Position numbers and translations under genes: made by a program. Shown here piece after piece: positions 39,733 through 52,400 of a DNA stretch of 64,000 nt. The notes below the pieces were generated by a model, which had not been told where the DNA came from, searched no databases, and was given only the letters and a program-made list of their open reading frames with translations. Origin of the DNA: Riptortus pedestris (taxonomy: Eukaryota > Arthropoda > Insecta > Hemiptera > Alydidae); assembly GCA_019009955.1 (NCBI GenBank), contig CM032233.1:130162501-130226500 (forward strand). Reading direction: 5' to 3'. Each line of letters starts with the position of its first letter. Position 1 is the stretch's first letter.

Positions 39733-41875
39733 CTTTTTCTTTTTGAACAGACCTCATTTTCATCATCTACTAGGTAGGATTGATAGACATTTGTGGATTT
39801 TTTTTTAATCCCATAATAAGTACGACCTCAATATGTGATTTCCCTTCAGGGAATTCTGCTAAAAACTGCTATGAAGGTGAACTATTTGATTGTTTAAAGA
39901 TTAAAAAAATCTCTAAAATTCTTAACTTGTTTTCTAATGTTATGTGGAAAACTACTACCAAGAATAAAGGTCGAATTTGAAATGAAAATAGTTCAGATTG
40001 ATTTGGAAAATGAGTTTGGTCTTGGCAAGGTTCAAATTGAATTGAAAATAGTTCAGATTGATTTGGAAAATGAGTTTGGCCCTGGCAAGGTTCAAATTGA
40101 ATTAAAAATAGTTTAATTTGATTTGGAATTAGTTGAATTTGACTTAGATATTGTTCAATTTATCATGGAAGTAGTTCAATTTGATCTGAAAATAGTGGAA
40201 TTGGACGCGAAAAAGGTATACATAGAGAGAACATAATGGTTTAGAAAATAATATATTATTTTAGGTATTAGCTGCTTTAACAGGTGAATACAATGTTAAA
40301 ATGGAAGGGATATTAAAATAAATGATTTAAATTGAAGGTGATATTTAATTGATCTTTTTGGCCATTTCTGAAGATAATACTTTACAAAGGAAGAATAAAT
40401 GTATTCTTCTATTCGTAGACGACCTTTCGGATTTTTCATTGTTAGGTTTAGCCATTATCTGTTCTTAAGGAGATATAAATGGAAATAAAAGGTGCAATCT
40501 TCGAGCAATAATGAATAAGAAAATTAAATGCATTATGGAGCTATGTATTCAAGCATTCAGTATCAGAAGTGCTCAGTACCTAAAGTATTTACATTTTTAT
40601 TCTATGTCGCATTTACAAGTTTATTGCTATGCAGTAAACTTACTTTATATATTATGTAAAGAATATATATTGACGCATTACCATGTTGATCCCTCTGACT
40701 GTTTGGGGGGGGGGGATCAACTTTTCAAGAGACTACTACTTTAAGCATTTTTTGTGTATAGTGTATAAACCATAATATGAGTTTTTTGTTTTAACACAAC
40801 TATTTATTTCATTTACATTTGTTTCAGTTGCATTTAAAATGTATGACTTGGATAACGACGATTTCATATCAAGGGATGAGCTCCTTGCAGTTCTTCATAT
40901 GATGGTTGGAGCTAACATTAGGTAGTTTACTATTTATGATTTATAATTATTTTTTTAAAGCGTCTTTTTTGGTAATTTGTTTTGTGAACTGTAGATGTTT
41001 GAATTTAATTTAGTTAGAAAATTAAATAATGGAAACAAATTGTACCTTTCATTGGAGAATATCTTTATTTTACTCATCATTCATTAAGTATTGGGGGTGG
41101 GAGGGCTTTTTTTTTTAAAGTTGGTAAGCCTGCTGCAGACGGCCTCAGATTAGATACATGGAAATTATAGAATTTAAAAGGAAGCCTGTTACTTAGGAGC
41201 TACATATACTAAGTAGATTTCCTATGTGCTGGGATGACATGCTGGTTCTCGTAACATTATCTATTCTCTACTTCTCCTGTAATAAGAATCCTACGTGAAT
41301 AAAAATTTAAGGATGTGTTGTTTAGTGACTTAGTTGCTCCAAGTAAAAATCAGATGAATAGAAGTGGGGTTTATTGTAGGCTGGAAAAAAAAGAAGAAAA
41401 AGTACAGAAAACTCTCTTAATATTCGTTTTAAGAAATACATCTATTGATCAATAATTTTCATATATTACTTTGTTAATAAATATGCTTATATATCGTTTT
41501 TTGATTCAACGCATGACAACAGAAATATACGTGGTTATGTATTTTACTCCTCCTTTAAACCCTCACTTCTGTTCACCTGATTTCAGCCATAATGGCTATT
41601 CTTTTGTTTTGCATGAATCAGGAAAATACTGAGTCTGTAACTCAAAATATCATTTTTCTCTATTATGAATCTTTAGGTACATTTAATTTATTTATTCCCA
41701 GCCATAAAGCATGTGTATTATTTGTTATAGTGAGGAGCAGCTAACTTCTATAGCAGAAAGAACTATTCTTGAGGCTGACCAGAATGGAGACCAAATGATA
41801 TCATTTGAAGAATTTTGCAAAGCTTTGGAAAGGACTGATGTAGAACAGAAAATGTCTATACGATTTTTGAATTAA
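29167..41875 (+). CDS. CHP1: Calcineurin B homologous protein (CHP1-type EF-hand Ca2+ sensor), four exons
   Basis: CHP1 is an N-myristoylated EF-hand protein that binds Na+/H+ exchangers and inhibits calcineurin. Coding exons are 29167-29233, 37759-38022, 40828-40921 and 41731-41875, all with GT/AG borders. The joined frame is 570 nt (189 residues; the human protein is about 195). It begins MGNRSSLLLREEEIAQIHSE, with Gly2 for myristoylation. The degenerate EF1/EF2 region includes FTSLDRGDCGTLSRDDF and IPELAINPLGERIVQAFF. EF3 is DLDNDDFISRDE and EF4 is DQNGDQMISFEE, both canonical 12-residue loops; the end is VEQKMSIRFLN. The first donor must be GAT|GTGGGT, because the later GG|GTATTT donor would give a stop in exon 2. 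Poly(A) signals AATAAA lie at 41991 and 42071. The introns hold A, B, SINE and LINE debris. Identification is firm; CHP1 versus CHP2/3 is inferred. Confidence 0.96.
30468..32316 (+). mobile_element. Family A element, full length (1.85 kb), in CHP1 intron 1
   Basis: Head TACTAGCTAAGGTACCCGG with the CCCGG...CCGGG hairpin; three internal units spaced 298 bp ('aacaactttt' at about 31397, 31695, 31993); tail 'accaagtttcataaaattc' to 'gaggttacaattttatata'. Flanked by TA on both sides. No coding ORF. It is antisense to the host family B element. Class not assigned. Confidence 0.8.
32946..33060 (+). mobile_element. tRNA-derived SINE, copy 3 (5'-truncated), with target duplication
   Basis: The SINE body ('gtcccaccctggttag', 'aaagggtggtaacctgg', 'cccaattagccttag', 'aaaaagtggatg') lacks the tRNA-like head. 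It is flanked by the direct repeat ATATTTCATTAAT (32933-32945 and 33061-33073), a 13-bp target-site duplication. The uninterrupted family B sequence at about 49803 shows the empty site. Confidence 0.85.
34150..35225 (-). pseudogene. LINE polyprotein 3'-end relic in CHP1 intron 1
   Basis: On the minus strand, in broken frames, one reads KICNKAGESTQQITSG followed by YEYLKMHNNEAK (zinc-knuckle region). Then come KPDILIIEKINKTVGIID and ITVPNDEN, then AEKLSKYQEFAIELKEVYKL and IIVI. Upstream near 35190, LYKAFDM recalls the reverse-transcriptase YKAFD motif. This order matches the C-terminal end of non-LTR retrotransposons whose last domain contains 'PDI..ID...PN...EK..KY'. Multiple frameshifts and stops show long decay. 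The clade is not assigned. Confidence 0.75.
36413..36512. repeat. (CA)n microsatellite
   Basis: About 50 uninterrupted CA dinucleotides with one CAT interruption near the end, inside CHP1 intron 1. The Cys/Val ORF on the other strand is an artefact. Confidence 0.97.
38246..38515 (-). repeat. Degenerate 'gaaattgatttgg' array, CHP1 intron 2
   Basis: Low-complexity stretch on the minus strand with recurring GAAATTGA, TTTGGAAAT and CAATTTGTCATGGAAG motifs, giving a Glu/Ile/Leu-rich 72-residue ORF (38247-38465). Related motifs appear in plus orientation at 39975-40215. Likely repeat debris, not a gene. Confidence 0.45.
38785..39100 (+). mobile_element. Chimeric element: family B-like 5' end plus tRNA-like segment
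   Basis: It begins TCCGTCATGCAAGGGCTGC (the family B 5' end), continues through a non-repetitive GC-richer stretch, and ends with a tRNA-like part at 39009-39080. That part has TGGCTCAGGGGATAGCG (box A-like) and GAGATCGAAACTC (box B-like), then AGCGACT and T10. The terminal AGTC/GACT could pair, but the D and T stems are imperfect, so I do not call a functional tRNA. Confidence 0.45.
39640..39864 (+). mobile_element. Family B 3' half, CHP1 intron 2
   Basis: 'tatcgagtttggtaacgat' and 'gaccgcactgttaac', then (TA)n at 39698-39730, the conserved 3' domain and GGGAATTCTGCTAA. No family A insertion in this TA run. Confidence 0.7.
39975..40215 (+). repeat. Short tandem repeat, about 60-bp then about 24-30-bp units
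   Basis: 'aatagttcagattgatttgg' followed by 'aaaatgagtttgg...ggcaagg' occurs twice with a 60-bp period. It then decays into shorter GTTCAATTTGATNTGG-like units. Situated in CHP1 intron 2. Confidence 0.7.
41090..41650 (+). mobile_element. Diverged family B relic, CHP1 intron 3
   Basis: Recognisable pieces are 'agctacatatactaagtagatttccta' (a degraded 5' subterminal segment), 'gaagtggggtttattgtagg', and 'gatttcagccataatgg' with 'ttgcatgaatc'. It is older than the other B copies. Confidence 0.5.
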
Positions 41876-41909
41876 TTATGTCTTAAGGATTAGAAAATTA
41901 ATTAGTTTA

Positions 41910-41970
41910 AGATGATGATCAAAGTGGGCCAGACTAATTAATATTAGCCTGTTCCAATTTGATCATCATC
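41910..41970 (+). promoter_or_regulatory. Hairpin in CHP1 3'UTR
   Basis: GATGATGATCAAA (41911-41923) and TTTGATCATCATC (41958-41970) are a perfect 13-bp inverted repeat, 36 nt after the stop codon. The loop contains a second small inverted repeat, CTAAT..ATTAG. The transcript could fold into a stable stem; any role is unknown. Confidence 0.55.
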
Positions 41971-42079
41971 AACCATTACCAACTTAAAAAAATAAAACTT
42001 AATGAAACTTAAAAGAATTATATTTGCAAATTTATTACCTGATGTAGGTTGTTGTAACTTTTGTTGTTTAAATAAATTA

Positions 42080-44444
42080 ATGGTCTATTTTGTTAATTAT
42101 TGAGAATTGTTTTTCCTTATAATATTATAATTGTGTTTATTTATTATTATTTTTATTATTTTACTAATCAAATTGCCCTCTTATTTTGCTTATTATAGCT
42201 ATAAGGTTATTGTAATTGGAGCTTCTCACTTCTTTCTAGATGAATATTTTTTTTTCCCTTGTCCGTTGTGACTGGAAAATAAATCATAACTTGTAGAAAG
42301 TTAGTTAGCTTCTAGTTCTTAAATTATGAGTCATCGGGTATCAGCTTCAAGAATTAATCAAACAAAAAGATTGGCATATTTTTGATGTTTACAGTTTCAG
42401 ACTCTTTCAGTTTCTTCTTCAGAGCTACACCAATGAACAAACTATGGTAGAAATCTATCTGTTAACTTTTTTTACAATGTGATAATGGAGGACAAGAAAA
42501 CATTTAAGCCAAGTTTTGAGAAACAAAAAACGAAGGAATGAAAATAAATGGGTGCAATAAAATAATAAAAAATTATATGCCAACAATATCTCGTTTGTAG
42601 ATTGCTATCACACCTACCTACCCTTGCCAACTCTTCAATTATCAAGTGAGTTTTCTTTCTCAGTTTCCCTTTCATTCAATTTTTTGTTTCTCCACATGAA
42701 ACTTAGTTTAAAGTTTTCCTTGACCTCCATTATCACATTGCAAAAACCTTTAACAGATATTTTATCTCCACCTTAGTCTATAAGACTATGGTGAAAATAA
42801 TATAGCGGAGAGTTTGGCCATTAATATAGCTCTGAAAAAGGACACCAAAAAACCGATCCAAAACTATAAACATAAAAAATATACTCATCTTTTTTATAAC
42901 TTACTACACACTACAAATAGATAATGTCTATTTTTTGAGCATTGCTTCTGATACTCCATACAAATCTGGTAGTTTAGCATTCCTTCCAATACTCCATCTG
43001 AGTCATGGCTCCAAATATCTTTATGGAGCTCTTCTCTTTCCAAACCACAATTTTTCTCTTATTTTCATTGGCGAGAGTACATGCTTAAATGTCATATATG
43101 GCTGTTCTCCTAACATATGTCTAAGAATGTTATAATACAAAAATCAGATAACCATTCATTTAGATAAAAATATATGGTATTATAATTACTACAAATATTG
43201 CTCTAAAAGTTATTGCCTTGATTATATGTAATCAATTTGTTGAACCTTCTATTGTTAACCATGGAACAGACATTAAATGAGGAAATGTTTTGTAAATAGG
43301 AAGTCTTTCAAGAAACATGTTTCATTTTTGTTTGTTAGCACCTGATGATGGGAGGTTAGTGCTGAAATGCCTTATGCTTAAGAATACATCTTGGTGGGAG
43401 GATTTCCTGTTTATAAGACCTATTTATCAGACCTGTATACACACATCCATTATCATAGGAATTAAGATATAAAATAGTTCAAAATTTTATTTTATTTGAG
43501 TGAAATAAGAACACAGCTTAAAATGTGCAAGTTAATACATATTTAGAAAGGATTAATTGTGCATTTTAATATTAATGAAAATTAGAACTTTTTGTTAATG
43601 AGATACAATTTTAATTGTAAAAATGAACATATTGATGTTAAATTACTTGCCAAAATGCTATACTTGGCAGTTACTTATAATGAGTAATTCAAGATGTACG
43701 AATTTCATTGCCTACTAAAGTGAATGATTTCCAATAAGCATAAACTTGAAAAAGAAAAAAGATATTATAATTTATTTATATTATTATATATATTGGCGGA
43801 TTAGTGAGTAAAATGGAACTTGTTCTGGACATATATCGGACAGGACCAAAGTTCTATATAAGAGTGCTGAGATAAGAGTTACATTAGGAACTTTGGTGCT
43901 GCCTGCTGCAAATTCAGATAAAATTCCATTTTCCTGTATTTTGTCATTTCATTAAAAAAAATTGACTCCTTAGATAAAATTTTAAAATAAATTATTCAAT
44001 TTGAGATTTAGTGCCTAATCTGCCAAAGCTATTTTATTTTCAATTTAATTTAATGATAGAAAATAAGCATAATTAAAGTACTGGAAGAAAGTAGTAAAGT
44101 GGGAAAACTAAAACAAAACATTTAAATCATATATTTTAAGTATTGAAGGTAACTAGCATCTGGTTTAGGTATTCATCTTATCCATACAAAATTAAAATTG
44201 GGACAATTATCCAAATAAAATTATAAACATTATATTTGAATATTAACTTGATAGGTTTGATAAATTGTTTAAATTAGTACTGTTCTTCAATCAGGAATCG
44301 ATTTTCCCACCATTTTCTATTAGTTTTCACATATCTTTGAGTAAGTTCTATAAGATACAAATTAGTTGAATAACATTTAATTCTGTAGAGGTTATAGTAA
44401 ATAGTGAATGACACATCTTGTTTGTTCAGGTTGCTCAGGTATAC

Positions 44445-44445
<1 letters not shown>
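42080..44445. other. AT-rich region downstream of CHP1
   Basis: No recognised gene or repeat family. Two local points: a CACCTGATGATGGG...GTGCTGAAATGCC segment at 43341-43372, and a TATATAAG box in a GC-richer stretch (43790-43935). Neither is sufficient for a gene call. Confidence 0.5.
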
Positions 44446-46734
<2,289 letters not shown>

Positions 46735-47940
46735 TTGCGGTATTTCGTTTTCTATTCGTTTTTCTGCAAATATGCACATGACAAAATTAGTTTATTTATT
46801 TTTTTTGAAGTATCTTTTGTGATATTCACTTTTGTCTTATAACAAAGTATAAACGAGATGTACACTAAACCTTTAGCGGGAGCCAACAATACTCAACTTA
46901 CCAAAACTCGGTATGTCAATTAGCATTAATTCTTCCATGATTATAAGTTATATTAAAAATACTGTGAAATGCTGGCATTACTGAAAGTGATTTCCGCTGA
47001 GATTTACTATTACTAATATAATTTATGTACAAAACTATGCTTAAACTGTATGTGCTCATATTGTTTTTTACAGGAAATATGTTCATTATAGATGGTTTTT
47101 AATTGTAATAAATGCTACCCATGATTATGGTTTGAATTGTTCAAAAATGGTGAGTCACAAAAAGTGGAGAGGAATAGATTAGGGACACATTTTCATTTAT
47201 TCTTCATTACTACAATTTCTATTCTATTACTCCCCAAAAGTTACCCTTTGGGATTAGCTAATTTGGAAAAACAATGTCGTGGAGGGAAGTGTAATTGTAC
47301 ACTTAGAAGTCTTGCTATAAAAATACCATCATTAGTCGACAAAGATTTCCCGGGCATCGTCGTGTACCTTACCTTATATAATTGTAACCTCTGGCTGTAC
47401 ATTGATTTTTTTTTCTCGTAATTTCACCATAACTTTTCGTTTCACATGTCATAGACACCATAGATACCAACATTCTAGGGAGGGGGGAGTTTAAAGGAGG
47501 CCTGAAATTAAAAATAGGAGGCGGAAGTTGTCGGGAGGCTAGCACAGTTAATTGTGTTAACTTATTTCCTATGAAATGATAGAATTGCATTCTACTCAAA
47601 TTCATTACTACGTATACAACTAAGTTCACAATCTTGGATTGTTTTCTGACAGGACATATGTACATTATAAGGAATATTTAATTCTAATAAACGCTAACCA
47701 TGATTATGATTTGAATTATTCACAGTGTGTCAAACAATGGACAGGAGATTGCCTAGGGACTTATTTTCATTTATTCTTCAAAACTAAAATTTCTATTCTA
47801 TAAGTCCCATGCCTAATCCTCACTGGAAAACTATATGCCCAGACGGGAAGTGTAGTTGTACACATTGAAGCACTACCAAAAATAAAAACCAACATTCCCT
47901 CTTATGATTTCCCGAGCGAAGCCGGGTACCTTAGCTAGTA
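46735..47940 (-). mobile_element. Two partial family A copies, inverted tandem
   Basis: The first ends with the reverse head 'cccgggcatcgtcgtgtacc' at about 47370. The second starts immediately with the reverse tail ('aattgtaacctctggctg', 47380) and ends with 'cccgagcgaagccgggtacc' and TTAGCTAGTA at about 47940. Open frames here are fortuitous. Confidence 0.65.
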
Positions 47941-49297
47941 TTTTTATATTTCCCTTCTCCTGTGCATGTAGTTTTTGTATAACGTAATGGACCATATCAT
48001 TCATAATCATAACAACAATGAGTAATTCGGTATTCTGTCTTCCAAACCATATATCGATAAAAGTTCCTTTCCATTCATGCGGTACAAAGCCCAACTGTGA
48101 CAGCTGTTTTAGGTATAACATAACCGCTTTTAAAAATACTCTTTTGTAAGTCTTGATTGTAAGCTATATATTCATATTGGTGCCTAGTGTGTACAGTAAA
48201 GTACATCACTTATTGACTGAGCAGAGTTAATAAATACCAGAAATAACACGGTGCACCTCCCCAGTGTTCGTCCTATTAATTTATTTATTTATGACATATA
48301 AATAAATTCACATTCCTGAGAATAAAACTATATTGCTAAAAGTATAAGCACAAATTATCATTTAAATATAGACCAATATGAGGTCGGCAGGGACGGGCAG
48401 AACTGATAGGACAAAGTATCCCCACATCCCCCTAGGCTCAGTGGTGCCAACTCACTTAGGATCTCAATCCTATAATACGTTAAATTATATTACCAAATCT
48501 GATAACATTATCTTCACTCTAAAAATGTTTGTTCAAATAATTTTCATGTTCTATTTAAATAAAAAATCGAATACACTTAAAGGCAAACTCCCTTATAACC
48601 CCCACTCCTGTTTGAACTTAATAATTTTAATAGCTTATAATCAAGGAAGAATTAATGCTAATTCACATACCGAGTTTTCGGTTCAATCGTTAATGCCCAA
48701 TAAAATTGTTGGCTCCCACATTAGTTTTTAGTGTTTATCTCATTTATACGTTGGTTTACGACAAAAGTGAATATAATAAAAGTTACTCTAAATAACTAAA
48801 TAAACAACTTTTGTCATGTGCATATTTGCCGAAAACCAATTGGAAACGAAATATCGTTATTTTAAATTTCAGGACTTCCTTATAACCACCACTCCTGCTC
48901 TTCCCTAGTATTGTTGGTACAGCTTATTTTCATGAAGGAGTTAGTGCTAATACATATACCGAGTTTTGTTTCGTTCAGTTTAGTCTTTTGTGTCAAATAA
49001 AGTTGTTGACTCCCGCTATAGAATTTAGCGTATAACTCATTTGTTCTTCGGTATACGACAAAAGTTACTCTAAATAACGAAATAAACAACTTTTGTTATG
49101 TGCATATTTGGCTAAAAAGCAATACGAAACGAAATATCGCTATTTTTAATTTCAGGCCTCCCTTATAACCCCCACTCGTGTTCGTCTTAGAGAATATTAA
49201 TATAACCTAAAGTGTAAGTTATGTTATGTAATGTAAAAAACCAAGTTTCATAAAATTTGGTTCAGCTGTTTATGCGTGAATAGGTAACAAACAAACA
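47941..49297 (+). mobile_element. Family A copy, 5' and 3' truncated
   Basis: It matches the family A internal region from 'tatttcccttctcctgtgc' through 'gacagctgttttaggta', the segment around 48380-48480, the units of about 298 bp, and the tail 'gcgtgaataggtaacaaac'. It includes the uninterrupted counterpart (48465-48490) of the hAT insertion site at 51811. Confidence 0.7.
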
Positions 49298-49587
49298 AGG
49301 TAAAAATAGGTGCAAGTGCAATCTCCCCCAAGGGAGATCATTAGGTATAGTTTTCTGTCATAGAGTGCTAATGTCGGAGCGATTATGGATCAGCGGGAGT
49401 CTAGATAGTATATACGTCTACCTGAATGCCTCTCGGCGCGACTAACGATTATGAACTTCTTAGATCTCGTCGACAGGCATGCTGACACTGGATGAACTGA
49501 CCTCAGACCCCGGCTACAATGGGGCTCGCCAGTCTACTAATGGTGGTTGTAGATCGAATTGATCACTCTTTATGTAAAAACAAAACC
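49298..49587. other. GC-richer unique segment
   Basis: Non-repetitive within the window and less AT-rich than its neighbours. It has a small hairpin (ATCTCCCCCAAGGGAGAT at about 49331). No ORF of note and no identification. Confidence 0.4.
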
Positions 49588-50378
49588 AGGGGCTGCGTAA
49601 ACTAAGCAGATTTCCCAAGTGAAGGTTTACTATAGATAAATATACATACTGGTAGCACCCCCGCGAATATTAAGTGAATAAATACCAATGGCAATAAAAA
49701 ATCTTTCAGTTACAAGTTAATAACTCTACAACGGAAAGCGTGTGAATTGTAAACAAACAGGTCAGCCAACCTGAATTCTAGACGGGAAAGAAAAACAATT
49801 AATGAAATATATCTGAATATAACATGTTAATTTTATTGAGAACTATTTACTATAGCTAGTGCTGTAATTTGTAATAAATCAGAATAATTTTAATCTCAAT
49901 TACTTAAATTTTAGTAATCCCAGAACAAAAGAAGGGGCCTGGGGGTCAACAGAACGTATTTGCATATACCACAAAATAAAAGTTCAATGAAAACAATATT
50001 TGGTATTTAGCCTTGTAATGAAGTGGTTCATGATATAAGAGATTATTATTAATATGACACTAGCAGGAGTGGGGGTTTACTGAAAGCGTAAAACTAAAAA
50101 ATCCAAATATCTAGGTTAATACTCATTATAAGTGCAATATGTATCGAACAATATTTATAGTAAATTTAATTTGTAATAAGAATGTTTCTATACAATTTTT
50201 CGATTTGACGTATAGTAACAGAGAGATTTCGAATTTTCAAATTATTCCCCTCTAAACCCCCCCCCCTCTGGTCCGATATCAGCCGTTAACAAACTTGACC
50301 TTTGTTTTTGCATAAAACGATTATATACCGAGTTTGATGACGATTAAACAAAAATTGCAACCGCTAGAATATTAACAG

Positions 50379-50420
<42 letters not shown>

Positions 50421-50435
50421 GTAAATCTACTAAAA
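49588..50435 (+). mobile_element. Family B element lacking most of its 3' domain
   Basis: 5' subterminal GGGGCTGCGTAAACTAAGC and AGATTTCCC, complete body modules, and (TA)n at 50381-50417. It then passes directly to GGTAAATCTACTAAAAAC, which resembles only the last 18 nt of family B. The intervening 3' domain of about 110 bp is deleted. Confidence 0.65.
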
Positions 50436-50540
50436 ACAATTGTATTTGTTTATGAATCCATTTAAATCTAATTATCTCTGATTATTTTTTCAAGAATGCC
50501 ATTAACTGTCCCTGTTATTGTTCACTTCATTTAAATACCT

Positions 50541-50984
50541 TTTGTCCTAGATTGGTCGACTGTGCATCAGCTGGCTACTTGATGGGAGAGGACGCGGCTC
50601 CTGCTCTTAGCTTGATCTGGTAGTGGTGAGGATGGTGCCCAATCCCTCCCTCAGCAAGCAGCTCTATGGAAGGGAATTTTGAAAATAATACTATAACGAG
50701 TTCAGTTTATTTCTATTTCGATTTTCATGTTTGTTTTGTTATCTTTTCAGATAAAAAAGGCCAGCACAGCTCACAATTAATCTCGAGAGTACGACGGTCG
50801 ACGGTGCAAAGCAGTGCCAATCCAGAAGTCAAGAGTTTAGCAAAACACATTTTGAATTCAGGAAAATTATTTATGTCTCTCCCTTTGGCAAAAGAACTTC
50901 CCGAAAAACCCACAACTGTTTCGGGGCGCTTAGAAGAAAAATATTCACCTTCAATTTGTTGTGGGAAAGAAAAAAAAATCCTTA
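50541..50984 (+). CDS. Putative orphan exon(s), product unknown
   Basis: A frame opens after a good acceptor (TTATCTTTTCAG, ending 50750). It encodes DKKGQHSSQLISRVRRSTVQ, then SSANPEVKSLAKHILNSG and SLPLAKELPEKPTTVSGRL, ending at a family B copy that supplies the stop. Codon composition is less AT-rich than the surroundings and reads like real protein. Just upstream, 50555-50625 reads LVDCASAGYLMGEDAAPALS after a TTGTCCTAG acceptor-like site, perhaps another exon, but the two do not join in frame by an obvious donor. I do not recognise the protein. A gene truncated by the repeat is possible. Confidence 0.3.
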
Positions 50985-51117
50985 TTTTAACCGATTTCCC
51001 TTGAGGGAAATCAGCTATTGAGGTCGTACTCATGAGTGGATTTTCGAAAAATTTCTTCACATGCCCATCGATACTACCCAGGAGATAATGAATATAATGC
51101 CCGTTCAAAATTATATA
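50985..51117 (-). mobile_element. Family B 3' end (inverted)
   Basis: Reverse terminal hairpin (TTAACCGATTTCCC...GGGAAATCAGC) and 3' domain to 'cgttcaaaattatatatat'. It directly abuts the head of the next family A element across a short TA run. Confidence 0.75.
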
Positions 51118-52400
51118 TATACTAGCTAAGGTACCCGGCTTCGCCCGGGAATTCATTTGAGGCTGAATGAAGATGGTATATTTTTGGCAAGGCTTTACTT
51201 TCCACAATATTTTTTTTATTTCCCTGTCCCAGTGTTTAGAATTTATACCCGTCAATACTGTGGATTTGTTAATAATAAAATTATTTGTTATTTAAGACTT
51301 CACTGTCCTCAATATTTTTATATTTCCCGTCCTCCGTGTATGTAGTTTTTTTTATATCATAATGGACCATATAATTCATAATCCTAGAAAGTATTCTATC
51401 TTCCAAACTACGTATGAATAAGTTCCTTTCCCTTCTTGCGGTACAATGCCCAACGGTGACAGCTGTTTTAGGTACGTCATAGCCACTATTAAAATACTAT
51501 TTCACTGTGCATTCATATTGGTTTTCAGTAAAGTATATCATAATACATTAACGGAGCAGAGTTAATAAATACCAGAAATACCTGGGTGCACCTCCCTAGC
51601 GTTCATTCTTGTAAATTATTTATTTATGATAATTAAAGAAATTCACATTCCTGAGAATAATAATACATTGCTATAAGCATCAATTAACATGTAAACATAG
51701 GCCAATATGAGGTCGGAAGGGAAGCGGCAGAACTGATAGGACAAAGGAAGTAGCTCGACACCTACATAGCCTCAGTGCTGCCAACCTGCAATGCATTTTG
51801 GATAGCTATCCTCTAATACTGGGGTTCCCAAACTGGGGGGCGCTCCCCCCCAAGGGGGCGTGAAGATGTGTCAGGGGGGGGGCGTGAGCACAAGCCCAGT
51901 TAAAAATAACAATTTCTAAATAAATAAAATCCATACATTTCTGTAAATGTTTTTTAAATCAATCTTGATGTTTTAGAAAACTTAACAATCCATGAGTATA
52001 AAACATTTTATTTCAAAGCAAAAATATAATCGAGGAACAGACATGTCTTGTATAAAATGTTTGGCGTTCAGTGTGGCACAGTGCATAACGGGAAACCGTG
52101 AGCCGGGATCTTTTAGGAATCCCCTCCACCTCCCACTCGACTAGACCATCCCGTCACCGTCACCGGCTCGGCGCTTAGTCAGTACCACCCCTTCTAGCTC
52201 CCCCACTTTCAGCCGGGTTAGAATTTTCAGTACGCCATCTGTCAGGTGCGCCTTCTTATCTTGTCTATGGTCGGTACTCTACGAAAGACACCAATCTGAT
52301 ACGTTTTTAACATTTAGCGATTGTTTATTTGTGTACATTAAGTTCTGTTTTATTTAAATTAACACAGTAACTTTTGCCATCGGGTGACATATTGGTCAAG

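Noticed and set aside
50725..51255. 176-residue minus-strand ORF
   Set aside because: Runs through the family A head, the family B 3' end and the antisense of the exon-like segment; no coherent protein.
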